Assembly (NCBI GenBank): GCA_002082245.2 | Contig: NBTC02000002.1 | Span: 3,720,001-3,784,000, forward strand | Length of the DNA stretch: 64,000 bases | Source: Yersinia enterocolitica | GTDB taxonomy: Bacteria; Pseudomonadota; Gammaproteobacteria; Enterobacterales; Enterobacteriaceae | Direction of reading: 5' to 3' | Part shown: piece by piece, positions 28,486-40,593 of the stretch | How positions within the stretch are numbered: the stretch's first letter is position 1 | Layout: each line of letters begins with the position of its first letter | Position numbers and translations under genes: made by a program | The notes under the pieces: generated by a model | Databases searched by the model: none | What the model was told of the DNA's origin: nothing | What the model saw: the letters and a program-made list of their open reading frames with translations, nothing else

Positions 28486-31400
28486 ATGGTTTACTCCTAT
28501 ACCGAGAAAAAACGTATTCGTAAGGATTTTGGTAAACGTCCACAAGTTCTGGACATACCTTATCTCCTTTCTATCCAACTTGACTCGTTCCAGAAATTCA
28601 TCGAGCAAGATCCCGAAGGGCAGCACGGTCTGGAAGCAGCATTCCGTTCTGTTTTTCCAATTCAGAGCTACAGTGGCAATTCGGAGCTGCAATACGTTAG
28701 CTACCGTCTTGGTGAACCTGTATTTGATGTTAAAGAGTGCCAGATCCGTGGTGTGACCTATTCCGCACCGCTACGCGTTAAGCTGCGTCTGGTAATCTAT
28801 GAGCGCGAAGCTCCTGAAGGTACGGTCAAAGACATCAAAGAACAAGAAGTCTACATGGGTGAAATTCCACTCATGACCGAAAACGGTACCTTTGTCATTA
28901 ACGGTACTGAGAGGGTTATCGTATCTCAGCTACACCGTAGCCCTGGCGTATTCTTTGACAGTGATAAGGGTAAAACCCATTCATCGGGTAAAGTGCTGTA
29001 CAACGCACGTATCATCCCTTACCGCGGTTCATGGTTAGATTTCGAGTTTGACCCGAAAGACAACCTGTTTGTCCGTATTGACCGTCGTCGTAAATTGCCT
29101 GCAACCATCATTCTGCGCGCATTGAGTTTCACCACTGCACAGATCTTGGATCTGTTCTTCGAGAAAGTGGTCTTTGAGATTCGTGACAACAAGCTGCAGA
29201 TGGAATTAGTTCCAGAGCGCCTGCGCGGTGAAACGGCATCCTTTGATATTGAAGCGAATGGCAAAGTTTACGTCGAGAAAGCGCGTCGTATTACTGCGCG
29301 TCATATTCGCCAGCTTGAAAAAGACGGCATTGATCGCATCGAAGTTCCGGTTGAATACATTGCCGGTAAAGTGGTTGCAAAAGACTATATCGATACGAAC
29401 ACCGGTGAGCTTATCTGTGCAGCCAACATGGAGCTGTCACTGGATTTACTGGCTAAACTGAGCCAGTCTGGCCACAAGCATATCGAAACATTGTTCACCA
29501 ACGACCTGGATCACGGTGCTTATATCTCCGAGACCCTGCGTGTTGACCCAACCAGCGATCGTTTGAGCGCCTTGGTTGAGATCTACCGCATGATGCGTCC
29601 TGGTGAGCCACCAACACGTGAAGCTGCTGAAAATCTGTTTGAGAACCTGTTCTTCTCTGAAGACCGCTATGATTTGTCAGCGGTTGGCCGGATGAAGTTC
29701 AACCGTTCCCTGCTGCGTGACGAAATCGAAGGTTCCGGTATCCTGAGCAAAGAAGACATCACCGAAGTGATGAAAAAGCTCATCGATATCCGTAATGGTC
29801 GCGGCGAAGTGGATGATATCGACCACTTGGGCAACCGTCGTATTCGTTCCGTTGGTGAAATGGCTGAAAACCAGTTCCGTGTAGGTCTGGTTCGTGTTGA
29901 GCGTGCAGTTAAAGAGCGTTTGTCTCTGGGTGACCTCGACACTCTGATGCCTCAGGACATGATCAACGCCAAGCCGATTTCGGCGGCGGTGAAAGAGTTC
30001 TTCGGTTCCAGCCAGTTGTCACAATTTATGGACCAGAACAACCCGTTGTCTGAGATTACGCATAAACGCCGTATCTCTGCATTGGGCCCGGGCGGTTTGA
30101 CCCGTGAACGTGCTGGCTTTGAAGTTCGAGACGTACACCCGACTCACTACGGTCGCGTATGTCCAATCGAAACGCCAGAAGGTCCAAACATCGGTCTGAT
30201 CAACTCCTTGTCTGTCTACGCACAGACCAACGAGTATGGTTTCCTGGAAACACCTTATCGTCGCGTACGCGATGGTGTGGTGACCGATGAAATTAACTAC
30301 CTGTCTGCTATTGAAGAAGGCAATTTCGTTATCGCTCAGGCGAACTCCAACCTGGACGAAGACGGCCGCTTCATTGAAGACTTGGTCACTTGTCGTAGCA
30401 AAGGCGAATCAAGCCTGTTTAGCCGCGACCAAGTAGACTATATGGACGTTTCCACTCAACAGGTGGTGTCTGTTGGTGCTTCTCTGATTCCATTCTTGGA
30501 ACACGATGACGCCAACCGTGCATTGATGGGTGCGAACATGCAACGTCAGGCGGTTCCTACTCTGCGTGCTGATAAGCCGCTGGTGGGTACTGGTATGGAA
30601 CGTGCAGTAGCGGTTGACTCAGGGGTAACCTCTGTAGCCAAACGTGGCGGTACGGTTCAATACGTAGATGCATCCCGTATCGTTATTAAAGTTAACGAAG
30701 ACGAAATGTATCCGGGCGAAGCAGGCATTGATATTTATAACCTGACCAAATACACCCGTTCAAACCAGAACACCTGTATCAACCAGATGCCGTGTGTGAA
30801 TCTGGGTGAGCCAATCGAGCGCGGCGACGTGCTGGCAGATGGCCCATCAACAGATCTGGGCGAACTGGCATTGGGTCAGAACATGCGCGTAGCGTTCATG
30901 CCTTGGAACGGTTACAACTTCGAAGACTCCATCTTGGTCTCCGAGCGCGTGGTACAAGAAGATCGCTTCACCACCATCCACATTCAAGAACTGGCATGTG
31001 TGTCCCGTGACACCAAGCTGGGGCCAGAAGAGATAACGGCTGATATCCCGAACGTGGGTGAAGCTGCACTGTCCAAACTGGATGAGTCCGGTATCGTGTA
31101 TATCGGTGCTGAAGTGACTGGCGGCGACATTCTGGTTGGTAAGGTAACACCTAAAGGTGAAACCCAACTGACGCCAGAAGAGAAGCTGTTACGTGCGATC
31201 TTCGGTGAGAAAGCGTCTGATGTTAAAGACTCTTCTCTGCGTGTACCAAACGGTGTTTCCGGTACGGTTATTGACGTACAAGTCTTTACTCGCGACGGTG
31301 TAGAAAAAGATAAACGTGCGTTAGAAATCGAAGAGATGCAACTGAAGCAGGCTAAGAAAGACCTGACTGAAGAGTTGCAGATCCTGGAAGCGGGCCTGTT

Positions 31401-32514
31401 TGCACGTATCCATGCAGTACTGGTTTCTGGTGGCATCGAAGCTGACAAGCTGAGCAAGTTACCACGTGATCGTTGGCTCGAACTGGGCCTGACCGACGAA
31501 GACAAGCAAAACCAACTGGAACAGTTGGCAGAGCAGTACGACGAAATGAAATCCGAATTCGAGAAGAAGATGGATGCCAAGCGTCGTAAGATCACCCAAG
31601 GTGATGATTTGGCACCAGGCGTGCTGAAGATCGTCAAGGTGTATTTGGCGGTTAAACGTCAGATTCAACCGGGTGACAAGATGGCCGGTCGTCACGGTAA
31701 CAAAGGTGTTATCTCCAAAATTAACCCGATCGAAGATATGCCTTACGATGAAAACGGTACGCCGGTAGACATCGTTCTGAACCCGCTGGGCGTACCATCG
31801 CGTATGAACATCGGTCAGATTTTGGAAACCCACTTAGGGATGGCAGCGAAAGGCATTGGCGAGAAAATCAACGCCATGCTGAAGAAGCAGGAAGAAGTTG
31901 CCAAACTGCGTGAGTTCATCCAGAAAGCCTACGATCTGGGCGACAACGTTTGTCAGAAAGTTGATCTGAGCACCTTCACCGATGACGAAGTATTGCGTCT
32001 GGCTGAGAACCTGAAAAAAGGTATGCCAATTGCAACACCAGTCTTCGACGGCGCGACAGAGAAAGAGATCAAGGAACTGTTACAGCTAGGTGGTCTGCCA
32101 ACTTCTGGTCAGATTACTCTGTTTGACGGCCGTACCGGCGAGCAATTTGAACGTCAGGTTACTGTCGGCTACATGTACATGCTGAAACTGAACCACTTGG
32201 TTGATGACAAGATGCATGCGCGTTCTACCGGTTCTTACAGCCTGGTTACTCAGCAGCCGCTGGGTGGTAAGGCTCAGTTCGGTGGTCAGCGCTTCGGTGA
32301 GATGGAAGTGTGGGCGTTGGAAGCTTATGGCGCCGCGTACACATTGCAGGAAATGCTTACCGTCAAGTCCGACGATGTAAACGGCCGTACCAAGATGTAC
32401 AAAAACATCGTGGATGGCGATCACCGTATGGAACCAGGCATGCCGGAGTCCTTCAACGTATTGTTGAAAGAAATCCGCTCGCTGGGCATCAATATCGAGC
32501 TGGAAGAAGAGTAA
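28486..32514 (+). CDS. rpoB: DNA-directed RNA polymerase subunit beta
   Basis: 1342 aa from the ATG at 28486 ([19 protein letters not shown]), the E. coli length and start. Beta forms one pincer of RNA polymerase and much of the catalytic channel. The rifampicin pocket begins at F506 (base 30001), with D516, H526 and S531 all wild type, so no classical resistance change is seen. Other conserved blocks are the fork region, [15 protein letters not shown] and the C-terminal clamp-connecting [19 protein letters not shown]. It is controlled with rplJL and by the upstream attenuator, and is followed by rpoC after 120 bases. Confidence 0.98.
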   Translation: MVYSYTEKKRIRKDFGKRPQVLDIPYLLSIQLDSFQKFIEQDPEGQHGLEAAFRSVFPIQSYSGNSELQYVSYRLGEPVFDVKECQIRGVTYSAPLRVKLRLVIYEREAPEGTVKDIKEQEVYMGEIPLMTENGTFVINGTERVIVSQLHRSPGVFFDSDKGKTHSSGKVLYNARIIPYRGSWLDFEFDPKDNLFVRIDRRRKLPATIILRALSFTTAQILDLFFEKVVFEIRDNKLQMELVPERLRGETASFDIEANGKVYVEKARRITARHIRQLEKDGIDRIEVPVEYIAGKVVAKDYIDTNTGELICAANMELSLDLLAKLSQSGHKHIETLFTNDLDHGAYISETLRVDPTSDRLSALVEIYRMMRPGEPPTREAAENLFENLFFSEDRYDLSAVGRMKFNRSLLRDEIEGSGILSKEDITEVMKKLIDIRNGRGEVDDIDHLGNRRIRSVGEMAENQFRVGLVRVERAVKERLSLGDLDTLMPQDMINAKPISAAVKEFFGSSQLSQFMDQNNPLSEITHKRRISALGPGGLTRERAGFEVRDVHPTHYGRVCPIETPEGPNIGLINSLSVYAQTNEYGFLETPYRRVRDGVVTDEINYLSAIEEGNFVIAQANSNLDEDGRFIEDLVTCRSKGESSLFSRDQVDYMDVSTQQVVSVGASLIPFLEHDDANRALMGANMQRQAVPTLRADKPLVGTGMERAVAVDSGVTSVAKRGGTVQYVDASRIVIKVNEDEMYPGEAGIDIYNLTKYTRSNQNTCINQMPCVNLGEPIERGDVLADGPSTDLGELALGQNMRVAFMPWNGYNFEDSILVSERVVQEDRFTTIHIQELACVSRDTKLGPEEITADIPNVGEAALSKLDESGIVYIGAEVTGGDILVGKVTPKGETQLTPEEKLLRAIFGEKASDVKDSSLRVPNGVSGTVIDVQVFTRDGVEKDKRALEIEEMQLKQAKKDLTEELQILEAGLFARIHAVLVSGGIEADKLSKLPRDRWLELGLTDEDKQNQLEQLAEQYDEMKSEFEKKMDAKRRKITQGDDLAPGVLKIVKVYLAVKRQIQPGDKMAGRHGNKGVISKINPIEDMPYDENGTPVDIVLNPLGVPSRMNIGQILETHLGMAAKGIGEKINAMLKKQEEVAKLREFIQKAYDLGDNVCQKVDLSTFTDDEVLRLAENLKKGMPIATPVFDGATEKEIKELLQLGGLPTSGQITLFDGRTGEQFERQVTVGYMYMLKLNHLVDDKMHARSTGSYSLVTQQPLGGKAQFGGQRFGEMEVWALEAYGAAYTLQEMLTVKSDDVNGRTKMYKNIVDGDHRMEPGMPESFNVLLKEIRSLGINIELEEE

Positions 32515-32634
32515 CTCTTCGCCAGACGGCAGACTCTTACAGCCGGGAGTCTGCTGGTGGTTCGCACTGGTCACAGGGGCGCTCAAATTTCGTTTTGAGC
32601 GCCTATCAGGTCTAACTCCGACAGGAGCCAATCC

Positions 32635-35600
32635 GTGAAAGACTTATTAAAGTTTCTGAAAGCGCAAACTAAGACCGAAGAGTTTGATGCGATCAAAATT
32701 GCTCTGGCATCGCCAGACATGATCCGTTCATGGTCGTTCGGTGAAGTTAAAAAGCCGGAAACCATTAACTACCGTACGTTCAAACCAGAACGTGACGGCC
32801 TTTTCTGTGCCCGTATCTTTGGCCCAGTAAAAGATTACGAATGCCTGTGCGGTAAGTACAAGCGTTTGAAACACCGTGGTGTTATTTGTGAGAAATGCGG
32901 CGTTGAAGTGACTCAAACCAAAGTGCGCCGTGAGCGTATGGGTCACATCGAACTGGCTTCTCCAACTGCGCACATCTGGTTTCTGAAATCGCTGCCATCC
33001 CGCATCGGTTTACTGCTGGATATGCCATTACGTGACATCGAACGTGTACTGTACTTCGAATCCTATGTGGTTGTTGAAGGCGGTATGACCAACCTGGAAC
33101 GTCGTCAGATCCTGACTGAAGAGCAGTATCTGGACGCGTTGGAAGAGTTTGGTGATGAGTTCGACGCGAAAATGGGCGCCGAGGCGATTCAGGCCCTGTT
33201 GAAAAACATGGATCTGGAAGCTGAGTGCGAGATCCTGCGTGAAGAATTGAACGAAACAAATTCTGAAACCAAGCGTAAGAAGCTGACTAAGCGTATCAAG
33301 CTGCTGGAAGCGTTCGTACAGTCTGGCAATAAGCCAGAGTGGATGATCCTGACCGTGCTGCCTGTGTTGCCGCCAGATTTGCGTCCATTGGTTCCGTTGG
33401 ATGGTGGTCGTTTTGCGACTTCTGATCTGAACGATTTGTATCGTCGCGTGATCAACCGTAACAACCGTCTGAAGCGCCTGCTGGACTTGGCGGCTCCTGA
33501 CATCATCGTACGTAACGAAAAGCGTATGCTGCAAGAAGCAGTAGATGCATTGCTGGATAACGGCCGTCGCGGTCGTGCGATTACCGGCTCTAACAAGCGT
33601 CCGTTGAAGTCACTGGCTGACATGATCAAAGGTAAGCAAGGTCGTTTCCGTCAGAACTTGCTGGGTAAACGTGTTGACTACTCAGGTCGTTCGGTTATCA
33701 CCGTTGGTCCATACCTGCGTCTGCATCAGTGCGGTCTGCCTAAGAAAATGGCTCTTGAGCTGTTCAAACCGTTCATCTACGGCAAGCTGGAATTGCGTGG
33801 TCTTGCTACCACCATTAAAGCCGCCAAGAAGATGGTTGAGCGTGAAGAAGCTGTGGTTTGGGATATCTTGGATGAAGTTATCCGCGAACACCCAGTGCTG
33901 CTGAACCGTGCACCAACCCTTCACCGTTTGGGTATCCAGGCGTTTGAACCGGTTCTGATCGAAGGTAAGGCAATCCAGTTGCACCCATTGGTTTGTGCGG
34001 CATATAACGCCGACTTCGATGGTGACCAAATGGCTGTTCACGTACCGCTAACACTGGAAGCTCAGTTAGAAGCGCGTGCGTTGATGATGTCTACCAACAA
34101 CATCCTGTCACCAGCGAACGGCGAGCCAATCATCGTTCCTTCTCAGGACGTTGTATTGGGTCTGTATTACATGACCCGCGACTGTGTTAACGCCAAAGGC
34201 GAAGGCATGGTTCTGACTGGCCCGAAAGAAGCTGAACGTATTTATCGTGGTGGCCTGGCATCGCTACATGCTCGCGTAAAAGTGCGTATTACTGAAGAAA
34301 TTCGTAATGTCGAAGGCGAAAGCATTACGCGTACCAGCATCATCGATACGACAGTTGGCCGTGCTATTTTGTGGATGATCGTCCCGAAAGGCCTGCCTTA
34401 CTCTATCGTGAACCAGCCGCTGGGCAAGAAAGCTATCTCCAAGATGCTGAACACCTGTTACCGCATCCTGGGCTTGAAGCCAACGGTTATCTTTGCTGAC
34501 CAGATCATGTACACCGGTTTTGCTTACGCAGCACGCTCAGGCGCCTCTGTAGGTATCGATGACATGGTTATCCCAGAAGCGAAAGCAGGGATCATCGAAG
34601 AAGCTGAAACTGAAGTTGCCGAGATCCAGGAGCAGTTCCAATCTGGTCTGGTAACCGCAGGCGAACGTTATAACAAAGTGATCGATATCTGGGCCGCGGC
34701 TAACGAACGTGTTGCCAAGGCGATGATGGATAACTTGTCTGTAGAAGATGTTGTCAACCGTGACGGCGTTGTCGAACAGCAAGTGTCATTCAACAGCATC
34801 TTTATGATGGCCGACTCCGGTGCGCGTGGTTCTGCTGCACAGATTCGTCAGCTGGCAGGGATGCGTGGTCTGATGGCCAAGCCAGATGGTTCGATCATTG
34901 AAACGCCAATCACTGCGAACTTCCGTGAAGGTTTGAACGTACTTCAGTACTTCATCTCAACCCACGGTGCGCGTAAAGGTTTGGCGGATACCGCATTGAA
35001 AACTGCGAACTCCGGTTACCTGACCCGTCGTTTGGTTGACGTGGCACAGGATCTGGTGGTAACCGAAGACGATTGTGGTACCCATAACGGTATCGTGATG
35101 ACCCCGGTTATCGAAGGTGGTGATGTTAAAGAGCCACTGCGCGATCGCGTTCTGGGTCGTGTGACCGCAGAAGAAGTTATCAAGCCGGGTACGGCTGATA
35201 TTCTGGTTCCGCGTAACACCCTATTGGACGAAAAATGGTGTGATCTGTTAGAAGAAAACTCCGTCGACAGCGTTAAAGTTCGTTCAGTAGTAAGCTGTGA
35301 AACTGACTTTGGTGTGTGTGCAAACTGCTATGGTCGCGACCTGGCACGTGGTCACATTATCAACAAAGGTGAAGCAGTTGGTGTTATTGCAGCGCAGTCA
35401 ATCGGTGAGCCGGGTACCCAGCTTACGATGCGTACGTTCCACATCGGTGGTGCGGCATCTCGTGCGGCAGCAGAGTCCAGCATTCAGGTTAAGAACAAAG
35501 GCAGCTTGAAACTGAGCAACGTCAAGTTCGTTACCAATGCAGCGGGCAAGCTGGTTATTACTTCTCGTAATACCGAGCTGAAGCTGATCGACGAATTCGG

Positions 35601-36855
35601 CCGTACTAAAGAAAGCTACAAAGTGCCTTACGGTGCTGTAATGGCTAAAGGCGATGGCGCAGAAGTCCAGGGCGGCGAAACCGTTGCTAACTGGGATCCG
35701 CACATCATGCCAGTTGTGACCGAAGTGAGCGGTTTCATTCGCTTCGCGGACATGGTTGACGGCCAGACCATTACCCGCCAGACCGACGAACTGACTGGTT
35801 TGTCTTCTCTGGTAGTACTGGATAGTGCAGAGCGTACCGGTAGCGGTAAAGACCTGCGTCCGGCACTGAAAATCGTTGACGCCAAAGGCGACGATGTATT
35901 GATCCCAGGTACTGATATGCCTGCTCAATACTTCCTGCCAGGTAAAACGATTGTACAGCTGGAAGACGGCATTCAGATCGGTGCGGGTGATACCCTGGCG
36001 CGTATTCCTCAGGAATCAAGCGGTACCAAGGATATTACCGGTGGTCTGCCACGTGTTGCTGACTTGTTCGAAGCACGTCGTCCGAAAGAGCCTGCAATCC
36101 TGGCTGAAATCAGCGGGATCATCTCGTTCGGTAAAGAGACCAAAGGCAAACGTCGTCTGGTTATCTCACCGTTGGATGGTAGCGATGCATACGAAGAGAT
36201 GATTCCGAAATGGCGTCAGCTCAACGTGTTCGAAGGTGAAATTGTAGAACGCGGTGACGTGGTCTCCGATGGCCCAGAATCTCCACATGACATTCTGCGT
36301 CTGCGTGGCGTTCACGCAGTTACCCGTTACATCACCAACGAAGTGCAGGAAGTTTACCGTCTGCAAGGCGTTAAGATTAACGATAAACACATCGAAGTTA
36401 TCGTTCGTCAGATGTTGCGTAAAGGCACCATCGTTGATTCAGGTAGCACTGACTTCCTGGAAGGCGAGCAGGCAGAAATGTCTCGCGTTAAAATCGCTAA
36501 CCGTAAGCTGGCAGCCGAAGGCAAAATCGAGGCTACGTTCACGCGTGACCTGCTGGGTATCACCAAGGCATCCTTGGCGACCGAGTCCTTCATCTCTGCG
36601 GCTTCGTTCCAAGAAACCACGCGCGTTCTTACTGAAGCGGCAGTTGCCGGTAAACGTGATGAACTGCGTGGCCTGAAAGAAAACGTAATCGTGGGCCGTC
36701 TGATCCCAGCCGGTACCGGTTACGCTTATCATCAGGATCGTGCACGCCGTAAAGCTCTGGGTGAAGTTCCCGTTGTACCGCAAGTTAGCGCGGATGAAGC
36801 AACGGCTAACCTGGCTGAATTGCTTAACGCCGGTTTTGGTAACAGCAAAGACTAA
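32635..36855 (+). CDS. rpoC: DNA-directed RNA polymerase subunit beta'
   Basis: 1406 aa from a GTG start. Beta' holds the catalytic Mg: [12 protein letters not shown] places D460, D462 and D464 as in E. coli. The N-terminal zinc site is [20 protein letters not shown] (from about residue 70); the second zinc site cysteines are near 814-898 ([13 protein letters not shown] at the end). The trigger loop region has [13 protein letters not shown]. The rpoB-rpoC gap holds two hairpins, GCAGACTC / GAGTCTGC (32529-32554) and GGCGCTCAAA / TTTGAGCGCC just before the ribosome site (ACAGGAG). The terminator follows at 36880. Confidence 0.98.
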   Translation: MKDLLKFLKAQTKTEEFDAIKIALASPDMIRSWSFGEVKKPETINYRTFKPERDGLFCARIFGPVKDYECLCGKYKRLKHRGVICEKCGVEVTQTKVRRERMGHIELASPTAHIWFLKSLPSRIGLLLDMPLRDIERVLYFESYVVVEGGMTNLERRQILTEEQYLDALEEFGDEFDAKMGAEAIQALLKNMDLEAECEILREELNETNSETKRKKLTKRIKLLEAFVQSGNKPEWMILTVLPVLPPDLRPLVPLDGGRFATSDLNDLYRRVINRNNRLKRLLDLAAPDIIVRNEKRMLQEAVDALLDNGRRGRAITGSNKRPLKSLADMIKGKQGRFRQNLLGKRVDYSGRSVITVGPYLRLHQCGLPKKMALELFKPFIYGKLELRGLATTIKAAKKMVEREEAVVWDILDEVIREHPVLLNRAPTLHRLGIQAFEPVLIEGKAIQLHPLVCAAYNADFDGDQMAVHVPLTLEAQLEARALMMSTNNILSPANGEPIIVPSQDVVLGLYYMTRDCVNAKGEGMVLTGPKEAERIYRGGLASLHARVKVRITEEIRNVEGESITRTSIIDTTVGRAILWMIVPKGLPYSIVNQPLGKKAISKMLNTCYRILGLKPTVIFADQIMYTGFAYAARSGASVGIDDMVIPEAKAGIIEEAETEVAEIQEQFQSGLVTAGERYNKVIDIWAAANERVAKAMMDNLSVEDVVNRDGVVEQQVSFNSIFMMADSGARGSAAQIRQLAGMRGLMAKPDGSIIETPITANFREGLNVLQYFISTHGARKGLADTALKTANSGYLTRRLVDVAQDLVVTEDDCGTHNGIVMTPVIEGGDVKEPLRDRVLGRVTAEEVIKPGTADILVPRNTLLDEKWCDLLEENSVDSVKVRSVVSCETDFGVCANCYGRDLARGHIINKGEAVGVIAAQSIGEPGTQLTMRTFHIGGAASRAAAESSIQVKNKGSLKLSNVKFVTNAAGKLVITSRNTELKLIDEFGRTKESYKVPYGAVMAKGDGAEVQGGETVANWDPHIMPVVTEVSGFIRFADMVDGQTITRQTDELTGLSSLVVLDSAERTGSGKDLRPALKIVDAKGDDVLIPGTDMPAQYFLPGKTIVQLEDGIQIGAGDTLARIPQESSGTKDITGGLPRVADLFEARRPKEPAILAEISGIISFGKETKGKRRLVISPLDGSDAYEEMIPKWRQLNVFEGEIVERGDVVSDGPESPHDILRLRGVHAVTRYITNEVQEVYRLQGVKINDKHIEVIVRQMLRKGTIVDSGSTDFLEGEQAEMSRVKIANRKLAAEGKIEATFTRDLLGITKASLATESFISAASFQETTRVLTEAAVAGKRDELRGLKENVIVGRLIPAGTGYAYHQDRARRKALGEVPVVPQVSADEATANLAELLNAGFGNSKD

Positions 36856-36879
36856 TCTCTTTGTTGTTCACCAACGTAA

Positions 36880-36908
36880 AAACCGCTCCTTACGGGGCGG
36901 TTTTTTTT
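36880..36908 (+). terminator. rpoBC operon terminator, interrupted at its T-tract by the IS
   Basis: AACCGCTCC / GGGGCGGTT stem with TTAC loop followed by T8. The IS66-family element begins at the very next base (36909), and the T-run reappears on its other side (39427-39435). The T8 left with the stem should keep the terminator working. Confidence 0.9.
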
Positions 36909-36948
36909 GTAAGCGTCGCTAGAACCACACAGTGACCTGTGTGGTTGT

Positions 36949-38550
36949 TTAAGGTAGGGTGATGTTCCAGGGAAGGAGGGACTCGAGATCACCGTCGGCG
37001 GTGAGGGTGGGCAGTTTGGTAAACACCTGCATCAGGTAGTCAAAGGGCACAAGACCATTGGCTTTCGCCGTTTCAACCAGGCTATAAAGGATGGCGCTCG
37101 ACCGCGCACCGCTGCGCGTATTCGACAGCATCCAATTTTTTCTCCCAATGACAAACGGCTTGATGGCCCGCTCAGCCCTGTTGTTGTCTATGCTCAACTG
37201 CCCGTGCTCCACATAACGCACCAGCTTTGACCATTGATTCAGACTGTAGACCACGGCCGTGCCCAACAAGTGTTTCTCCGGAACCTGCGGCCTTGTTTTA
37301 TCCAGCCAGCCTTTGAACTCGTCCAGCAGTGGGATGGCCTCCTGCTGGCGGCGGGCCGCAATGACATCGGCCGGCTGCCCCTTCAGCTCTCGCTCAAGGC
37401 GGTAAAGTTTCTGGATATGCGTCAGCGCCCAGTCAGCACGGCCAACTTTTCCTTTCGGCTGGGCCACTTTCGCCTCCATGAACTTGCGGCGCGCATGCGC
37501 CATGCAACCGACAACTGTCGCGTCGGTATTCGTGTAACCGGCATAACCATCGGCCTGCAGGTAACCTTCATATCCGTTGAGGAACCCGACAGGGCCGGCA
37601 GCGCCGTGACCATCCTGATAGTCATACAGTACGATAGCGGGCGGCAGACCGGGCTCCGGGCTATCACCGCCGCAGCCGTAGACCCACATGTAACATTTAT
37701 CCTTTTTCACCTCCACCACCTTGAGCGTGGTGTCATCGCTCCAGATTACCTCACGCTCAAGTAAATGTTGATGAAGCAACTCAACCAGCGGGGCCAGCCG
37801 TTCTGCACATTTCAACATCCAACTGCTCATGGTCTGGCGGCTCAGCTCGATACCCAACTGGGCGAACCATTGCTCCTGGCGATAGAGCGGCAGGCTGAAC
37901 TGGAACTTGCTGTTGATTATCTGGGCCAGCAGGCTGGGCGTGGCGATGCTGCGGGGTAATAAGGTTGCAGGTACAGGCACAATCAGGATGTTGACCTCGG
38001 TCCCCTGCTGCTCACATTGGCGGCAACTGTATTTAGGGCGAACATGGCGCATGACCTTGATGCTGGCCGGGATAAACTCCAGTTGCTCGCTGCATTCCTC
38101 GCCCATGCGATGCAGGGCATGACCACAGCAGGCACAGGTCTTTTCTTCGTCTGGCAGGTCGTGAAGCACCTCCTCCCGGGGAAGGCCAGGCGGTAACCGT
38201 GGACGACGGCTTTTGCGTTCGGGTGTGACGGGGTCAGCCTGAGCGTTATCTTCTTCCTCGGCGTGAGGTGGCGTCTGGGTGGCAAGGTCATCGGTCTGCT
38301 CAGCTTCGTTAAACAACGCTCCCTGACCTGGGTAGTCTTCGCTACTGGCCGCATAGAGTTTGTAACGGGCCAGCAGCCACTGTTCGACCATGCTTTGGTA
38401 TTGCGCTTGCCACAGGCTCGATTTTTCCTGCCATTGGGCTGCTTGTGCTTGCCACTGGGCTACCTGCGCCTGCCAAAAAGCTTCCCGCTCCTGCAGTATT
38501 TGCTGGAGTTCATTAGGCGAGTTTGGCAGGGTATCGGGCAGTGTTTTCAT
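36949..38550 (-). CDS. tnpC: IS66 family transposase (TnpC)
   Basis: 533 aa. The DDE transposase of the element. The order is an N-terminal Gln/Trp-rich heptad-like helix (QVAQWQAQAAQWQEKSSLWQ, ~30-50), an acidic linker, a zinc-binding region with CACCGHALHRMGEECSE and YSCRQCEQ, then the catalytic core: VIWSDDTTLKV (first Asp), the QADGYAGY region (second Asp) and NNRAERAIKPFVIGRKNW (Glu), with a C-terminal helix AILYSLVETAKANGL. No frameshift or internal stop. It starts 67 bases after orf2 of the same element. Confidence 0.93.
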   Translation of the reverse strand: MKTLPDTLPNSPNELQQILQEREAFWQAQVAQWQAQAAQWQEKSSLWQAQYQSMVEQWLLARYKLYAASSEDYPGQGALFNEAEQTDDLATQTPPHAEEEDNAQADPVTPERKSRRPRLPPGLPREEVLHDLPDEEKTCACCGHALHRMGEECSEQLEFIPASIKVMRHVRPKYSCRQCEQQGTEVNILIVPVPATLLPRSIATPSLLAQIINSKFQFSLPLYRQEQWFAQLGIELSRQTMSSWMLKCAERLAPLVELLHQHLLEREVIWSDDTTLKVVEVKKDKCYMWVYGCGGDSPEPGLPPAIVLYDYQDGHGAAGPVGFLNGYEGYLQADGYAGYTNTDATVVGCMAHARRKFMEAKVAQPKGKVGRADWALTHIQKLYRLERELKGQPADVIAARRQQEAIPLLDEFKGWLDKTRPQVPEKHLLGTAVVYSLNQWSKLVRYVEHGQLSIDNNRAERAIKPFVIGRKNWMLSNTRSGARSSAILYSLVETAKANGLVPFDYLMQVFTKLPTLTADGDLESLLPWNITLP

Positions 38551-38616
38551 GGTATGAATTATACCCTTTACTGCCCCTTAATACATTGTTATTTAACCGG
38601 TAGTTGTACTTTTTTA

Positions 38617-38973
38617 TTAACTCAACGAGGTGTAATGCAGAGGGGGATGCCGCTGTATTTTTGTGATGTCTATCCCCTCTAACAGCCAGTGCCATTGTTG
38701 TTCATCCAACGTCAACGTATCGCCACTCAACCGGGAAGGCCATTTGAAGTGCGCCTGTTCAAGGCGTTTATACCACAGACAAAAACCGGTGGTGTCCCAG
38801 TACAGCGCCTTTATTTTGTCGTGCCGTCGATTGCAGAAGACAAACAGGGCTCCACTAAAAGGCGATAACGCCATGTGCTGTTCAACCAGTAGCGTGAGCC
38901 CGTTGATGCTTTTGCGAAAGTCCACGGGAAGGCGGTGAAGATAAATCTGCGTGGCATCGACAAACATCTTCAT
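38617..38973 (-). CDS. tnpB: IS66 Orf2-like protein (TnpB)
   Basis: 118 aa from the ATG at 38973. A small accessory protein of IS66 elements, required with TnpC for transposition although its role is not clear. The typical blocks are IYLHRLPVDFRKSINGLTLLVEQ, ALFVFCNRRHDKIKALYWDTTGFCLWYKRLE and a C-terminal LTLDEQQWHWLLEGID. The start overlaps the stop of orf1 as ATGA, a translational coupling usual in this family; a longer in-frame start at 39072 inside orf1 is unlikely. Confidence 0.9.
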   Translation of the reverse strand: MKMFVDATQIYLHRLPVDFRKSINGLTLLVEQHMALSPFSGALFVFCNRRHDKIKALYWDTTGFCLWYKRLEQAHFKWPSRLSGDTLTLDEQQWHWLLEGIDITKIQRHPPLHYTSLS

Positions 38974-39389
38974 GGCGTGAGTTCCCGCAGTAAGGTCGCC
39001 AGCCAAAATGGAGAAAGGCTGAGGGGAAATTGCAGTGAGCAGTGTGCGAGCGTCAGTTTGATAGAATCGCACTCAACCGGAGGTAGCTCAGGTTCGGCAA
39101 CAGCGGGAGTGGGTTCGACAGGCGGCGTTATCGGCAAAGAACCCTGTTTGAGCGGAGAGACAGCGATAAATGCGGGCGGCGGCGACTTGGCTTGCGCAAC
39201 GAGGCGATCCTTGGCATTGAAAAAAGCGCTGCGTGAGATTTGATGGCGTTTACAGAATTGAGTTTGGTTGAGACCGGAGCGTTGTTGTGCGTCGAGCAGT
39301 TCACGCCATTCGTCGGGAGTGCGATGGTTCGTCTTTGCCATATTGCCTCTGATCTTCGGTGAATTCCAAAGACAAGCATGATGTTTCAT
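38970..39389 (-). CDS. tnpA: IS66 Orf1-like protein (TnpA)
   Basis: 139 aa, or 123 aa if the ATG at 39341 (MAKTNHRTPDEWRELLDAQ) is the start. It has a helix-turn-helix of the IS3/IS66 accessory type: GLNQTQFCKRHQISRSAFFNAKDRL at about residues 39-63, then a proline-rich linker. It probably binds the element ends. First gene of the coupled IS66 operon. Confidence 0.85.
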   Translation of the reverse strand: MKHHACLWNSPKIRGNMAKTNHRTPDEWRELLDAQQRSGLNQTQFCKRHQISRSAFFNAKDRLVAQAKSPPPAFIAVSPLKQGSLPITPPVEPTPAVAEPELPPVECDSIKLTLAHCSLQFPLSLSPFWLATLLRELTP

Positions 39390-39462
39390 CGCGTTAAGCG
39401 GAAGGTGCGGTACCAGCGACGTTTACTTTTTTTTTGCTTTTTTTAGGATTTAAACGGCCGGT

Positions 39463-40593
39463 TTATTGCAGAGAACGCCCTAAATGGCGATCCCAATCCT
39501 TCCACACCGGCTGTAACCCCGCCTGTGTCAATGCCAGTGCTACCTGCTCCGGTGTGCGATTATCATGCGGAGCAAATTGCTCAAGTTCTGGATGATTATC
39601 TGCATACCCACCAGGCTGAGTTTTGGAACCCGCACTGACATTATTAATCGCGACCGGAATGACATTGTCGCGGAAGAAAGGTGATTCACGGGTAGATAGC
39701 GACAGTTCCACATCCGGGGCAAACAATCTAAAAGCACAGATCAATTGCAGCAGTTGCGGCTCACTCATCAGAGATGCAGGCTCGATACCGCCCGCACAAG
39801 GTCGTAGTCGTGGAAACGAAATAGAGTAGCGACTTTGCCAATAGGTCTGTTGCAGATAAAACAGATGCTCCGCCAGCATATAACAGTCCGTGCGCCAACT
39901 ATTAGACAGCCCGATCAACGCACCTAGTCCGATCTTGTCGATCCCAGCCCGACCGAGACGATCTGGGGTTGCCAGTCGCCAGTGAAAATCTTGCTTGTGC
40001 CCGCGCAAGTGATGTTGCTGGTAAGTCGCTGGGTGATAGGTTTCCTGATAAACCATCACACCGTCTAATCCCAACGTTTTTAGCTCCGCATACTCTTCTT
40101 GCGCCAATGGTTGAACTTCCATCATCAGTGAACTGAATCGACTACGGATGACTGGGAAGTGACGACGAAAGTAATCCATTCCTACTTTTGCCTGATGTTC
40201 ACCAGTGACCAGTAGCAGATGTTCAAAGCCTAGCGCTTTGATAGCATCACACTCACGGATGATTTCTGCTTCATCTAAGGTTTTGCGCTTGATGCGATTG
40301 CTCATCGAGAAACCACAATAAGTGCAATCATTAGCACACAGATTAGAAAGGTAGAGCGGCACATAAAAACTCACCGTGTTACCAAAACGCTGGCGGGTTA
40401 ATTGTTGAGCCTTCTGCGCCATCGGTTCGAGATAAGCCAGTGCTGCGGGCGAAATCAACGCCATTAAGTCGTCGCGATTCGGTTTGACGGCATTAATGGC
40501 CCGTTCAACATCAGCGGCGGTTTTACTGTTAATACGCAGAGAAATATCATCCCAATCTAATTGTTGCCAGTGTTGGCTGAAATCTTCAGACAT
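39463..40593 (-). CDS. thiH: 2-iminoacetate synthase ThiH
   Basis: 376 aa. A radical-SAM enzyme that splits tyrosine into p-cresol and dehydroglycine for the thiazole ring of thiamine. The cluster motif [11 protein letters not shown] (CX3CX2C) is present near residue 85-92, followed by SAM-binding and C-terminal [16 protein letters not shown]. Use of ThiH rather than the glycine oxidase ThiO fits a facultatively anaerobic enterobacterium. It overlaps thiG by 8 bases and is last in thiCEFSGH. The IS66 element ends 36 bases beyond its stop, so any original 3' flank is now split. Confidence 0.96.
   Translation of the reverse strand: MSEDFSQHWQQLDWDDISLRINSKTAADVERAINAVKPNRDDLMALISPAALAYLEPMAQKAQQLTRQRFGNTVSFYVPLYLSNLCANDCTYCGFSMSNRIKRKTLDEAEIIRECDAIKALGFEHLLLVTGEHQAKVGMDYFRRHFPVIRSRFSSLMMEVQPLAQEEYAELKTLGLDGVMVYQETYHPATYQQHHLRGHKQDFHWRLATPDRLGRAGIDKIGLGALIGLSNSWRTDCYMLAEHLFYLQQTYWQSRYSISFPRLRPCAGGIEPASLMSEPQLLQLICAFRLFAPDVELSLSTRESPFFRDNVIPVAINNVSAGSKTQPGGYADNHPELEQFAPHDNRTPEQVALALTQAGLQPVWKDWDRHLGRSLQ

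Larger units (their letters stand above)
36909..39426. mobile_element. IS66-family insertion sequence, complete (2518 bp)
   Basis: Both ends match as imperfect inverted repeats: left GTAAGCGTCGCTAGAACCAC (36909) and right, read inward, GTAAACGTCGCTGGTACCGC (ending 39426). They start with GTAA as IS66 ends do. It is flanked by T8 on both sides, consistent with the 8-bp target duplication of the family. It carries the standard three-gene set (orf1, orf2/tnpB, tnpC), all minus strand and all intact, so it may still move. It lies between convergent rpoC and thiH and breaks no coding sequence. Confidence 0.92.

Noticed and set aside
30984..31637. 217-aa frame antisense to rpoB, Ser-rich
   Set aside because: Serine/arginine-rich composition is the usual result of reading a highly biased gene backwards.
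37234..37764. 176-aa frame antisense to the IS66 transposase
   Set aside because: It mirrors the codon structure of tnpC; no known domain or ribosome site. Shadow frame.
36909..39426. IS disrupting rpoC or thiH
   Set aside because: Both genes have complete, conserved ends outside the element, so neither coding sequence is broken.
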